DNA of 64,000 nucleotides from Alcaligenes faecalis (GTDB lineage: Bacteria; Pseudomonadota; Gammaproteobacteria; Burkholderiales; Burkholderiaceae_B): assembly GCF_041521385.1 (NCBI RefSeq), contig NZ_CP168006.1, positions 3,783,590 through 3,847,589 of the forward strand, given 5' to 3'. The notes below the pieces were generated by a model, which saw only the letters and a program-made list of their open reading frames with translations, was not told the origin of the DNA and made no database searches. Numbering within the stretch: the stretch's first letter is position 1; every line of letters begins with the position of its first letter. The translations under genes and the position numbers were made by a program. Positions 1 through 8,213 of this stretch are shown piece by piece.

Positions 1-189
1 TACCGCATGGCGGCGCGCAACTTTGGTCCGGTCATGGCGACGGCGGCCCGCACCACCATTGCCAGTGTGTTTGAACTGGCGGAACTGGGTCAACTGGACC
101 CTGAAACCATTGTGACGCCTGGCATTCATGTACGCCGCGTCGTGGTGGTGCCACGCAGTCGCACAGAAGCAGGTGGGTTCAAGGCATGA
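1..189 (+). CDS. pcaI: 3-oxoadipate CoA-transferase subunit A, C-terminal end (partial)
   Basis: This is the last 62 codons of a gene that begins before the window, ending at TGA 187-189. The segment NFGPVMATAA followed by IVTPGIHVRRVV is the usual C-terminus of the alpha subunit of succinyl-CoA:3-ketoacid and 3-oxoadipate CoA-transferases. The neighbouring beta subunit, enol-lactonase and muconolactone isomerase point to the 3-oxoadipate enzyme (PcaI) rather than ScoA. It would act with PcaJ in the cytoplasm, moving CoA from succinyl-CoA to 3-oxoadipate. The stop overlaps an in-frame ATG at 186 of the next gene, so the two subunits are probably translationally coupled. Confidence 0.85.
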   Translation, partial: YRMAARNFGPVMATAARTTIASVFELAELGQLDPETIVTPGIHVRRVVVVPRSRTEAGGFKA

Positions 190-215
190 ACGGACAGAGC
201 ATGAAGGGGGACAGC

Positions 216-884
216 ATGACGCTCAATTATCAGCGCCGCAGTAAAGATGAATTGGCGCAGCGCGTCGCCCAGGACATCCATGACGGCGCCTACGTAAATC
301 TGGGTATTGGCATGCCAACCCTGGTGGCCAACCACTTGCCCGCTGGTGTGGAAGTGGTACTGCACAGCGAGAACGGTATCCTGGGCATGGGCCCGGCACC
401 GGCCGCCGGGCAGGAAGATTATGACTTGATCAATGCGGGCAAACAGGCGGTGACGCTGCTGCCCGGTGGTGCGTTTTTCCATCATGCCGACAGCTTTGGC
501 ATGATGCGTGGCGGCCATCTGGATATCTGTGTGCTGGGCGCTTTTCAGGTCTCGGCAACCGGGGATCTGGCCAATTGGAGCACGGGCGAGCCCGGCGCGA
601 TTCCCGCCGTAGGCGGTGCCATGGATCTGGCCATTGGTGCCAAGCAAACCTGGGTCATGATGGATGTGCTGACCAAGCAAGGCGTCAGCAAACTGGTTGA
701 ACAATGCAGCTACCCCTTGACTGGCCTGGCTTGCGTCAAGCGTGTGTATACCGATTTGGCCACCTTGGCTTGCACACCAGACGGTTTGCAACTGATTGAT
801 CTGGTGCCCGGTTTGACCCATGAAGCACTGGAAGCAATGATTGGTTTGCCCATTGCAGCGGCCAAGCAGGGAGAGGGCCAATGA
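216..884 (+). CDS. pcaJ: 3-oxoadipate CoA-transferase subunit B
   Basis: Beta subunit of the heterodimeric CoA-transferase acting near the end of the beta-ketoadipate pathway. The motif SENGILGMGP holds the catalytic glutamate that forms the glutamyl-CoA thioester, and NLGIGMPTLVAN near the N-terminus is also typical. Three in-frame ATGs exist (186, 201, 216). I chose 216 because an AAGGGGGA ribosome site lies five bases upstream, giving 222 residues, close to the family length; 186 would add ten residues and overlap pcaI. The gene ends in an ATGA overlap with pcaD, so the pca genes form one tight operon. Some uncertainty remains over ScoB versus PcaJ, but context favours PcaJ. Confidence 0.9.
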   Translation: MTLNYQRRSKDELAQRVAQDIHDGAYVNLGIGMPTLVANHLPAGVEVVLHSENGILGMGPAPAAGQEDYDLINAGKQAVTLLPGGAFFHHADSFGMMRGGHLDICVLGAFQVSATGDLANWSTGEPGAIPAVGGAMDLAIGAKQTWVMMDVLTKQGVSKLVEQCSYPLTGLACVKRVYTDLATLACTPDGLQLIDLVPGLTHEALEAMIGLPIAAAKQGEGQ

Positions 885-1684
885 CGGTCAGCCCCAGCGC
901 CTTGAATACCGAACGGGGCATGTTCCGTGTCAGCGTGGAGGGTGATCCGCTGGCCCCGGCCCTGATTCTGAGCAACTCCCTGGGCACCACACAAGAGATG
1001 TGGGACCCGCAGGTGGCAGGTTTCGCGCAGTCCTACCGTCTGATTCGTTATGACACCCGTGGTCATGGCGGCAGTCCGGTCACGCCTGGCCCATACCACT
1101 TCAAGGATTTGGGGCGTGATGTGCTGGCGATTCTGGATGCGCTGGATATTGAATGCGCTGCGTTTTGTGGCCTGTCCATGGGTGGTCATACCGGCTTGTG
1201 GTTGGGGGTGAATGCCCCGGAGCGTTTGAATGCGCTGATCGTGTGCAATAGCGCGGCCAAGATTGGCACCGCCCAAGCCTGGCAGGAACGGGCCGACGCG
1301 TTGCGTCAAGGCGGTGCTGCTCAGATGCGTACCTTGGCGGACTCGGCGCCTTCGCGCTGGTTTGGTGAAGCCTTTATCCAGCAGTCGCCCGAACGGGTAA
1401 AGGCCATGCAGGACAGTCTGGCCAAGCTGGACCCACTGGGTTACGCCGCCTGCTGCGATGCTTTGGCCGAGTCGGATCTGCGTGATCAGATCAGCCGTAT
1501 TGCGGCACCGACCCTGTTGGTCGCTGGCCAGTGGGACCCGGTTACGACCGTTGCCGATGCCCAGGCTATGCAAGCCAGTATTCCTGGCTCCAAAGTGGCG
1601 GTCGTGCCGGCCTCGCATCTGTCCAATCTGGAAGCGCCCGAAGCCTTCGAGCGCGCCGTACTGAATTTTCTAGCCCAGGCCTAA
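881..1684 (+). CDS. pcaD: 3-oxoadipate enol-lactonase
   Basis: Alpha/beta hydrolase of 267 residues that opens 3-oxoadipate enol-lactone to 3-oxoadipate, the step where the catechol and protocatechuate branches meet. The nucleophile elbow is GLSMGG with Ser99, the acid is probably Asp219 in GQWDP, and the base is His246 in PASHLSNLEAPEAF, giving a full triad. The start overlaps the pcaJ stop, and a GGGAGAGGG ribosome site lies just upstream. Position between pcaJ and catC fits this product better than a generic hydrolase. There is no fused carboxymuconolactone decarboxylase domain, so it is PcaD rather than a PcaL fusion. Confidence 0.93.
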   Translation: MTVSPSALNTERGMFRVSVEGDPLAPALILSNSLGTTQEMWDPQVAGFAQSYRLIRYDTRGHGGSPVTPGPYHFKDLGRDVLAILDALDIECAAFCGLSMGGHTGLWLGVNAPERLNALIVCNSAAKIGTAQAWQERADALRQGGAAQMRTLADSAPSRWFGEAFIQQSPERVKAMQDSLAKLDPLGYAACCDALAESDLRDQISRIAAPTLLVAGQWDPVTTVADAQAMQASIPGSKVAVVPASHLSNLEAPEAFERAVLNFLAQA

Positions 1685-1717
1685 GTGCCCGAGCGTTTGT
1701 TTTTAGAAAGGAACACC

Positions 1718-1993
1718 ATGCTTTATCTGGTTCACATGATTGTTGATATCCCTGACTCTTTGCCAGCCGAAGAGGCCGCCCGTATCAAGGCTGAAGAAAA
1801 AGCTTACTCGCAGGATCTGCAACGCTCGGGTAAGTGGCCGCATATTTGGCGCGTGGTGGGTCAGTACGCCAACTACAGCGTGTTCGATGTCGAGAGCAAT
1901 GAAGAGCTGCACAACTTGCTCAGCGCCTTGCCTTTGTTCCCTTACATGCAGATTTCCGTGACTCCCTTGGCGACACACCCTTCGGCTATTTAA
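1718..1993 (+). CDS. catC: muconolactone delta-isomerase
   Basis: A 91-residue protein with the whole muconolactone isomerase pattern: MLYLVHMIVDIP at the start, the central W-HIWRVVGQYANYSVFDV block, and LPLFPYMQISVTPLATHP at the end. It converts muconolactone to 3-oxoadipate enol-lactone, the substrate of PcaD encoded just upstream. I start it at ATG 1718, which has a GAAAGGA ribosome site at 1706-1712; a GTG at 1685 would add eleven residues not seen in the family. Its presence shows that this cluster serves the catechol ortho-cleavage branch. The catechol dioxygenase and muconate cycloisomerase genes are not in view. Confidence 0.95.
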   Translation: MLYLVHMIVDIPDSLPAEEAARIKAEEKAYSQDLQRSGKWPHIWRVVGQYANYSVFDVESNEELHNLLSALPLFPYMQISVTPLATHPSAI

Positions 1994-2090
1994 GTTAGGC
2001 AGTAGTAAAAAACTCAGGCTGTGATCCCAGCGCAGTCTGAGCACCGAGTAAAGTTGAGAATTCAAACAACAAGACTGGGGAGACAAAACG

Positions 2091-3254
2091 ATGGGATTGA
2101 AAAGTGGATCGGCGTCGGTCTGGGTAGCCGGATTTTTGTCGGTGTTGATTGCCTATGCCGGGCCGTTGCTGATCTTTATTCAGGCTGCACAAGTAGGCCG
2201 AATTGCTGATGCGGAGCTGATCTCCTGGATCTGGGCGATTTCCATAGGCGCGGGTTTGAGCGGTTTGCTCCTGAGTGCGTATTTGAAGCTGCCCATCATT
2301 ACAGCCTGGTCCGCGCCAGGTACAGCCTTGCTGCTGACCTTGTTTCCAGGCATCACCATGCCTGAAGTGGTGGGCGCGTATCTGAGCGCCGCCTTGATTA
2401 TCGTCGTCATTGGTCTGACAGGCGGTTTTGAAAAGATTCTTTCCTTCATCCCCAAAGGCATTGCCGGGGGCATGATGGCCGGTATTTTGCTCCAGTTCGG
2501 CATGGCGGCGTTCAAGTCCAGCAGCGACATGCCAGCCATCGTGCTGGTGATGTTGGCGGTGTACTTGCTGGGTAAGCGTTTCTTGCCGCGTTACGCGATT
2601 GTGCTGGTGGCCTTGTCCGGATTTGTGATGGCCATGGCCAGCGGGCAAGTGCATCTGGAAGCGTTCAAGCTGGAGCTGGCCCGTCCGGTGTGGGTCAGTC
2701 CGGAATTCAATATCACTACTTTATTGAGCCTGACCTTGCCCTTGGTGCTGGTCAGTTTGACGGGGCAGTATCTGCCCGGCATGGCGGTCTTGCAGTTGGC
2801 GGGTTATCCCACGCCATCGCGTCCCGTGCTGGCAGGCACTGGTTTGGCCTCGATGTTGGTGGCCTGTTTTGGGGGCATCACCATTGTGCTGTCGTCTATT
2901 ACCGCTGCCTTGTGTACAGGCAAGGATGCTCATCCTGATCCGGACAAGCGTTATGTGGCCGGTATGGCCAATGGCGTGTTTTATCTTTTGGGCGGCACTT
3001 TTGCCGGCTCGATTGTGTATATGTTTACGGCTTTGCCCGCCTCCTTGATTGCGGCCCTGGCGGGTCTGGCCTTGATAGGGGCCATTGTGGCCAATGTACG
3101 GATCATGGTCAGCGAAAGCGGCTATATCGAGCCGTCTGTCATCACATTTTTAACCACCGCATCCGGTATGAGCCTGTTTGGACTGGGCGCCGCATTTTGG
3201 GGCGTGGTGTTTGGCTTGGTGGCGTATCGCTTGCTTGGGTCCGGACATCAGTAA
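2091..3254 (+). CDS. benE: benzoate/H+ symporter, BenE family
   Basis: Integral inner-membrane protein of 387 residues with about twelve hydrophobic segments. Its N-terminal half carries family features such as AWSAPGTALLLT and FIPKGIAGGMMAGILLQFG. BenE proteins import benzoate with protons. The ATG follows a GGGGAG ribosome site. It lies 97 bases after catC and ends 13 bases before the first dynamin-like gene, so it probably belongs to the same transcript. The benABCD-benK genes that use benzoate are over 50 kb away in this window, where a second importer of the MFS type is encoded. Confidence 0.9.
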   Translation: MGLKSGSASVWVAGFLSVLIAYAGPLLIFIQAAQVGRIADAELISWIWAISIGAGLSGLLLSAYLKLPIITAWSAPGTALLLTLFPGITMPEVVGAYLSAALIIVVIGLTGGFEKILSFIPKGIAGGMMAGILLQFGMAAFKSSSDMPAIVLVMLAVYLLGKRFLPRYAIVLVALSGFVMAMASGQVHLEAFKLELARPVWVSPEFNITTLLSLTLPLVLVSLTGQYLPGMAVLQLAGYPTPSRPVLAGTGLASMLVACFGGITIVLSSITAALCTGKDAHPDPDKRYVAGMANGVFYLLGGTFAGSIVYMFTALPASLIAALAGLALIGAIVANVRIMVSESGYIEPSVITFLTTASGMSLFGLGAAFWGVVFGLVAYRLLGSGHQ

Positions 3255-3267
3255 AAAAGGAAGAGAC

Positions 3268-4530
3268 ATGAATCAGTTGGCACTATCCCTTGATCACGTA
3301 TTGGAGTCTGTGTTGGTCGTGTTGCCACAGCGCCGCTGGGATCTGGATCGTTTGCGCGTTCTCTTGCAGTTGAGCGTGCCGCCAACGGTGACCGTAGTCG
3401 GTAAATACAATCACGGTAAAAGTCGGCTGCTTAATGAATTGATGGGCAGTGATGTTTTCAATGTGGCTGACCGCCGTGAAACCGTCGCGCTGGCCGAGCA
3501 CGTGCATGAAGGCGTGCGTTGGCTGGATGCGCCGGGTCTGTATGCAGACGTGGCCTTGCAGGATGATGCCCTGGCACGTGAAGCCATGGGCCTTCAGGCG
3601 GATATTCGCCTGTTTGTTCACGCAGCTAAAGAAGGTGAGCTGGACGCCTTGGAAAGCAATTTGCTGCAAGAGCTGGCTGCGGATTATCAGCGTTCGCAGC
3701 GTCAGAATCTGATGGTCATCAGCCAGATTGACCAGTTGGTTGATGACGAGCAGCAAGAGAAAGTGCTGGGCGCGATTCAGCAGCAGTGTGCCGGGGTGAC
3801 GTTGCATCCGGTGTCCAGCACCCGCTATCGCCAGGGTCGTGAAGGTGGCAAGCAGCGCATGCTGGAGAAAAGCGGAATCCCGGCTTTGCAGGCTTCTTTG
3901 GAAGCCGCCTTGAAGCGTGTGCCGCAAGCCCGCGAGTTCGAGCGTGAAGCCTTGCTGACTGAACTGACGCAGGAACTGAATGCCTTGCAGCAAACGCAAG
4001 CGCAAAGCCTGCACAGCCTGCAGCAGACGCAACAGCAGCAGCATAGTGATTTTGTTGATGGTCTGCGCAAGATTCTGGAAGGCATCGCAAAGGATCTGGA
4101 GCCGGTGGTCAATGCCCCCGGTGTGGATCATTCTCTGGTGCCGGATACCTTCGAGTTTGGCTTCAAGATGACGGCAGGCAAGCAAGAGCGTGCCCGTTTG
4201 CAGATTGCCTATTCGCGTGCGTGCATTGCGATCAATGGTCACCTGGTGGAATACGGTGCCGTAGGCTTGCCAGCGGCGCAACGTACCTCGGTGCGCAGTA
4301 TGGATACCGTCATGATTGCGGTGATGGGTGTATCGGTGAAGTACCGTGCCGATCTGCGCCGCATCTTCTGCGAGCAGTCCGGGCGCGACAAGCTGATTCA
4401 GGACTTCACCCATTATTTTGAGGTTTCGGATGGCCGCGTGGCTTTGGAAAAGCAGATCGAGGCGACTGAAAATCAGCTTGAGCAAACGCGTCAGGCGTTG
4501 GACGGTCTATCCTCATTGGAGCATGCCTAA
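3268..4530 (+). CDS. dynamin-like GTPase, first of an overlapping pair
   Basis: Predicted P-loop GTPase of 420 residues. G1 is GKYNHGKS at about 45-52, G3 is DAPG at 87-90, and the G4 position reads SQID at 152-155 instead of the usual NKxD or TKxD, so base recognition may be altered. The region after the GTPase domain is glutamine-rich and helical, and the C-terminus looks like a coiled coil; no clear membrane segment is seen. I start it at ATG 3268, preceded by AAGGAAG; an upstream start would overlap benE. The stop overlaps the next gene's ATG. Two adjacent GTPase genes are a common arrangement for bacterial dynamin-like proteins, which act on membranes. The assignment is by motif and architecture only, and the biological role is unknown. 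Confidence 0.7.
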   Translation: MNQLALSLDHVLESVLVVLPQRRWDLDRLRVLLQLSVPPTVTVVGKYNHGKSRLLNELMGSDVFNVADRRETVALAEHVHEGVRWLDAPGLYADVALQDDALAREAMGLQADIRLFVHAAKEGELDALESNLLQELAADYQRSQRQNLMVISQIDQLVDDEQQEKVLGAIQQQCAGVTLHPVSSTRYRQGREGGKQRMLEKSGIPALQASLEAALKRVPQAREFEREALLTELTQELNALQQTQAQSLHSLQQTQQQQHSDFVDGLRKILEGIAKDLEPVVNAPGVDHSLVPDTFEFGFKMTAGKQERARLQIAYSRACIAINGHLVEYGAVGLPAAQRTSVRSMDTVMIAVMGVSVKYRADLRRIFCEQSGRDKLIQDFTHYFEVSDGRVALEKQIEATENQLEQTRQALDGLSSLEHA

Positions 4531-6071
4531 TGTCGGTGGAAAGCACGTTTATCAAGGCGGTTGCGCAGCTCAATCCTGCCAGTCAGGATAGGCAGCCCGC
4601 TATTGCCAAGATGGAGCAGTGGCTGGCGGATTTAGGCCAGACGACCGTGGCGCAAGCCTTGTCCTGCACGGCTTTGGCCGAGCAGGGGGCGTTGGCGCAC
4701 AGTACTCGACAACTGAATCAGCAGTTGCAGGAGCAAAAAGAGGCCTGGGCGGACTCCTGGTCTGCATTGGCACCGGCGCAGGAGTTGGCGGATCGTTTCC
4801 GTGATCGCATCATGTTGCTGGTGTTCGGCTCCTTTAATGCCGGTAAAAGCTCCTTGTGTAATTTCCTGGCGGACCGTTTTCGTCGCCAGGGTCATAGCGT
4901 GGATTTCTTCCGTCTTGCCGATGGGCAGATGCAGCCCATGCCTGAAGGCTTTCAGGAAGGGGCAACAGAAACTACGGTTGCCTTGCAAGGGGTGTGTCTG
5001 GGCGAGAAGCTGGTGTTGCTGGATACTCCCGGTTTGCACTCGGCCAATGCGCATAATGCCGCTTTGACGCAGCAGTTTCTGGAAAGCACGGATGCGCTCT
5101 TGTGGCTGAGCAGCTCCAGCGCACCGGGCCAAGTACAGGAGCTGGGTGACTTGTTGGTGGAATTGCGTCGCAACAAGCCTTTGCTGCCGGTGATTACCCG
5201 TAGCGATTGCATCGAGGAAGATGAGATCGACGATGAGATCGTCAAAGTGCTTTGCAACAAGACAGCGGATAACCGCCAACTGCAAGAAGAGGATGTGATG
5301 ACACGGGCAGCGCAGGCCCTGAATCATTGGGGCCTGAGCCGTGATTTGCTCAAACCGGCCTTGTCGCTGTCCGTGCATATGGCTCGCAGTCGGCAGGACG
5401 AAGAGCAGGGTTTGGAACAGGCGGGGTTCGAGCGTTTGTATCTGGCGGTGCAGAACCTGCTAAAGCCTGCCTTGGCGTACAAGCAGCGCAAACCTGCCGA
5501 GCTGAAATTGCACCATATTGAAGAGGCAATCCTCAGTCCCTTGATGCAAACGCTGGAGCAGGCTGCTACCCAATTGCGTCAGCGTATCGAAGAACAAACA
5601 GTAGTCTTGCAAGGTGCCGTACAGGCTCTGACCGAAGGCACCTGGCGGCGTGTCGTGCCCCAATTGCCCGAGGTGCTGGAAAAGCATGCCGGTAAGCAAG
5701 ATGTGGCTGCTGTGCGTACTGAACTTGGCCGGAATATAGGCAAGACGTTTGCAGAGCTAAGCCAGACCGTTCTGGCTAATTTTCAACTGACCCAGCCGGA
5801 TTTGCCGACACTGAGTCTGCCTGCCCATATTGGCTATGACGTGTTCCAGGAGCAGGGGGAAGGGCAAGCGCCGTTGATCGACTACAACCGCCTGTACATG
5901 AGCTTGAATGATACGGTGATGAATAGTGCCCAGGAACTAGCGGAACAGGTGGTCGAGCAGGCTGAACAAAGCCTGGAACAGCTCCAGCAAGAGCTGATTC
6001 AATTGGAAAATGCTGTGGCTGAACAGGCCAAGGCTTTGGAAGCGATCAAGCATCAATTGCATACTGCTTGA
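4530..6071 (+). CDS. dynamin-like GTPase, second of the pair
   Basis: 513-residue GTPase with an N-terminal helical stretch of about 90 residues, then G1 GSFNAGKS at 100-107, a threonine pair in TETTVAL that may supply G2, G3 DTPG at 165-168, and G4 TRSD at 223-226. A long helical region follows, and the last 50 residues form a heptad-like, Glu/Gln-rich coiled coil. The helical-GTPase-helical order fits the bacterial dynamin/LeoA type, but I see no obvious lipid-inserting hydrophobic paddle. It overlaps the preceding gene by one base (TAATG), so the two are translated together and probably form a hetero-oligomer. Function is not known. Confidence 0.72.
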   Translation: MSVESTFIKAVAQLNPASQDRQPAIAKMEQWLADLGQTTVAQALSCTALAEQGALAHSTRQLNQQLQEQKEAWADSWSALAPAQELADRFRDRIMLLVFGSFNAGKSSLCNFLADRFRRQGHSVDFFRLADGQMQPMPEGFQEGATETTVALQGVCLGEKLVLLDTPGLHSANAHNAALTQQFLESTDALLWLSSSSAPGQVQELGDLLVELRRNKPLLPVITRSDCIEEDEIDDEIVKVLCNKTADNRQLQEEDVMTRAAQALNHWGLSRDLLKPALSLSVHMARSRQDEEQGLEQAGFERLYLAVQNLLKPALAYKQRKPAELKLHHIEEAILSPLMQTLEQAATQLRQRIEEQTVVLQGAVQALTEGTWRRVVPQLPEVLEKHAGKQDVAAVRTELGRNIGKTFAELSQTVLANFQLTQPDLPTLSLPAHIGYDVFQEQGEGQAPLIDYNRLYMSLNDTVMNSAQELAEQVVEQAEQSLEQLQQELIQLENAVAEQAKALEAIKHQLHTA

Positions 6072-6170
6072 AGGAGTATTTATTCGGTTTGGCATTGCCA
6101 TGCAAAGCGCAGAAAACTGGCTGAATGGCGGTCAAGCCCCACGCTGATTTCATGGATTGTGGCTTATTTG

Positions 6171-6203
6171 TTGAAATGCTAATGAGAATTGTTAGCATTT
6201 CAA
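6171..6203 (+). promoter_or_regulatory. Fur-box-like operator within a perfect 12-bp inverted repeat
   Basis: The arms TTGAAATGCTAA (6171-6182) and TTAGCATTTCAA (6192-6203) are exact complements around a 9-base spacer. The central 19 bases at 6181-6199 match the Fur consensus AATGATAATNATTATCATT at 15 of 18 informative positions. It sits 130 bases before the ZIP transporter gene, so iron-responsive repression of that gene is likely. E. coli Zur sites also begin GAAATG and end CATTTC, so Zur is an alternative reader. Confidence 0.65.
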
Positions 6204-6265
6204 AATTTGTATTTTAAATCGAAGATGAAGTCGCTATGATGGTTTGTATAGCATCCAAGCCTTAG

Positions 6266-6290
6266 CCAAGAGCCGTTTTACGGCTCTTGG
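6266..6290 (+). other. perfect 10-bp hairpin in the transporter leader
   Basis: CCAAGAGCCG at 6266-6275 pairs exactly with CGGCTCTTGG at 6281-6290 around a TTTTA loop. It lies between the Fur box and the ZIP gene start. The bases after it (TGTCTGT) are only weakly T-rich, so it could be an inefficient terminator, the 3' end of a short RNA begun at the Fur-controlled promoter, or a leader structure. Confidence 0.5.
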
Positions 6291-6335
6291 TGTCTGTACT
6301 AGGCAAACCTGGATTGCGTAATTTTCTGGGGGCGC

Positions 6336-7280
6336 ATGGCGATGAAACCGAAAACAAGCCACTACTTTTTACCCAATAAGGGAACCTCGCCTAATTGGCG
6401 CCAACACCTGCGCCTGTGGGTTGGACTGATCATCTCCATGGGGGGCGTCTGGGCGCTCTGTCATCAGTTCTGGCTGTACGCACAAGATCATCCGGCGGTC
6501 TTGCAGGCCCTGGTGGGCGGCTCCATCGCGGCACTGGCCACGGCACTGGGCACCGTGCCTGTCATGTTTTCTCAAACCATGTCGCAGCGTACGCAAGATA
6601 CGCTGTATGGCTTTGGGGCAGGGGTGATGCTGGCCGCTTGTGCCTTCTCGCTGGTTTTGCCAGGTCTGGAAGCGGCAGAAAAGCAGCAGGTGTTTGGTGG
6701 TGGTGCCTGGGCTGCGGGTTTAGCAGTGGGCTTTTCCATCTTGTTGGGGGCCGCAGCCTTGATGCTGCTCGATCGCATCCTGCCGCACGAGCATTTCATT
6801 AAAGGGCGTGAGGGGCCGGGTAATGCCTCGTCGACCAAGCTGCGCCGTACCTGGCTGTTTGTGATCGCGATTATGCTGCATAACTTTCCGGAAGGGTTGG
6901 CCATTGGCGTGGGCTATGTGGGCAATGAAGGGGTGCGCGCCAATGCGCTGGCCACGGGTATTGCCATTCAGGACGTGCCGGAAGGTTTGGTGGTGGCGTT
7001 GGCTTTGCTGGCTGCCGGTTACAGCCGTGCTTTCTCGGTCGTTTTGGGCATGGCCAGTGGCTTGGTCGAGCCGGTCGGAGCGGTGCTGGGCGCAGTGGCC
7101 GTCAGCAGCTCGCTGGTGCTTTTGCCTTTTGGCCTGGGTTTTGCAGCGGGTGCCATGTTGTTTGTGATCAGCCACGAGATCATTCCCGAATCGCACCGGC
7201 AAGGACATGAAACCTTTGCGACGGGTGGCTTGATGATCGGTTTTGTCTTGATGATGCTGCTGGATACGGCATTGGGATAA
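6336..7280 (+). CDS. ZIP family metal transporter, BbZIP type
   Basis: 314-residue, eight-helix inner-membrane protein that would carry Zn2+, Fe2+ or related divalent ions into the cell. Transmembrane helix 4 has HNFPEG (His182, Asn183, Glu186), helix 5 has IQDVPEG (Gln212, Asp213, Glu216), and Glu245 follows in helix 6. All are exactly five residues beyond the metal ligands I recall for Bordetella bronchiseptica BbZIP, and both proteins end in LDTALG. A histidine-bearing loop (HEHF) lies between helices 3 and 4. The Fur-like box upstream suggests expression under metal shortage. Start is ATG 6336 after GGGGG; ATG 6342 is also possible. Confidence 0.9.
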   Translation: MAMKPKTSHYFLPNKGTSPNWRQHLRLWVGLIISMGGVWALCHQFWLYAQDHPAVLQALVGGSIAALATALGTVPVMFSQTMSQRTQDTLYGFGAGVMLAACAFSLVLPGLEAAEKQQVFGGGAWAAGLAVGFSILLGAAALMLLDRILPHEHFIKGREGPGNASSTKLRRTWLFVIAIMLHNFPEGLAIGVGYVGNEGVRANALATGIAIQDVPEGLVVALALLAAGYSRAFSVVLGMASGLVEPVGAVLGAVAVSSSLVLLPFGLGFAAGAMLFVISHEIIPESHRQGHETFATGGLMIGFVLMMLLDTALG

Positions 7281-7399
7281 GCAAGGCCATAAAGACCTAT
7301 ACTAAGGCCCTGTTCGGGTTAGCTCCCGTACTTGTTTTTGTCCCGCCTGTCAGTGCATCTTGTGTCTGTTCGGGCGCTTCTTTGGCAGTGATTTCCAGC

Positions 7400-8014
7400 A
7401 TGCTACGCATAGACAATCTCAGTAAAAACTATGGCGACTACCCTGTTTTCAAGGGGCTGACTCATACCTTTCAGCCTGGCTGCGCGGCGCTCTGTGAAGA
7501 AGACAGCACCGGCAAATCCACTTTGCTGAATATCATTGCAGGCTTGCTCGAACCGGATGCAGGGGAAGTGTGGATAGACGGGCATTCGTTGATGAAAGCT
7601 CCCCGACAAGCCCGCTCCCGTATGGCGTATGTACCTGATAATTGCATGCTGTTTCCGTCCCAGACGGGCCGTGAGCTGCTAGAGCAAATCGCTGCAGAAA
7701 AGAATACCCGCGTGGATGGTAATGCGCTGGATTTCGCCTCCCGATTAGGCTTGGAGCCACATTTGGACAAGCGTTTTGAGCAAATGTCGACGGGCACGCG
7801 TCGCAAGGTGTTTCTGACGGCGGCGGCTTTGGGTGACCCGGCTGTGATTATTGCCGATGGCCCCAGCAACGGCCTGGACACGCAGGCTCGTGCCGCTTTG
7901 GCGGAGCAGTTCGAGATCTGGTCGCAAGACCGTGTTGTGCTGTTCGCCAGTTACGATGCCGAGTTGCTTGAAGCTTGCGGAGCAGAAGTAATCAATGTTG
8001 CCGAGTTGATTTAG
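7400..8014 (+). CDS. lone ABC-type ATPase with degenerate catalytic motifs
   Basis: 204-residue nucleotide-binding-domain protein, single-domain in length, starting at ATG 7400. Walker A reads EEDSTGKST (33-41), with Glu and Ser where the first two loop glycines normally stand. The signature is MSTGT rather than LSGGQ. Walker B and D-loop read VIIADGPSNGLD, so the catalytic glutamate is Gly154, and the H-switch histidine is Tyr185 (ASYD). The fold is clearly ABC, but ATP hydrolysis is doubtful. No permease gene is adjacent. A strong terminator follows. It may be a regulatory or nucleotide-binding remnant of an exporter ATPase. Confidence 0.75.
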   Translation: MLRIDNLSKNYGDYPVFKGLTHTFQPGCAALCEEDSTGKSTLLNIIAGLLEPDAGEVWIDGHSLMKAPRQARSRMAYVPDNCMLFPSQTGRELLEQIAAEKNTRVDGNALDFASRLGLEPHLDKRFEQMSTGTRRKVFLTAAALGDPAVIIADGPSNGLDTQARAALAEQFEIWSQDRVVLFASYDAELLEACGAEVINVAELI

Positions 8015-8058
8015 GCCTTGGGCGTGTCCGCCATCGACAAGTAAATCAGCCTGAAGAA

Positions 8059-8104
8059 AGAGGCAGAGAACGCTTTGGAGAACAAGCGTCCTCTGCCTCT
8101 TTTG
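8059..8104 (+). terminator. Rho-independent terminator after the ABC-type gene
   Basis: AGAGGCAGAG (8059-8068) pairs with CTCTGCCTCT (8091-8100), with an inner ACGCTT/AAGCGT stem, and a short T-run follows. Long stem, convincing. Confidence 0.85.
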
Positions 8105-8213
8105 TCGTGAGTGCGTCCTGATCAGTCCATAAATTCGGCAATCCTACGGATTCTTTCAGTCGTTCAGATCCCTACTATGGTTCTGCCAGACAAACCAAAA
8201 GAAAGGAGACGAC

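Noticed and set aside
710..1618. Long minus-strand frame opposite pcaJ and pcaD
   Set aside because: It is the complement of strongly conserved enzymes and has low-complexity, Gly/Arg/Gln-rich translation with no family signature.
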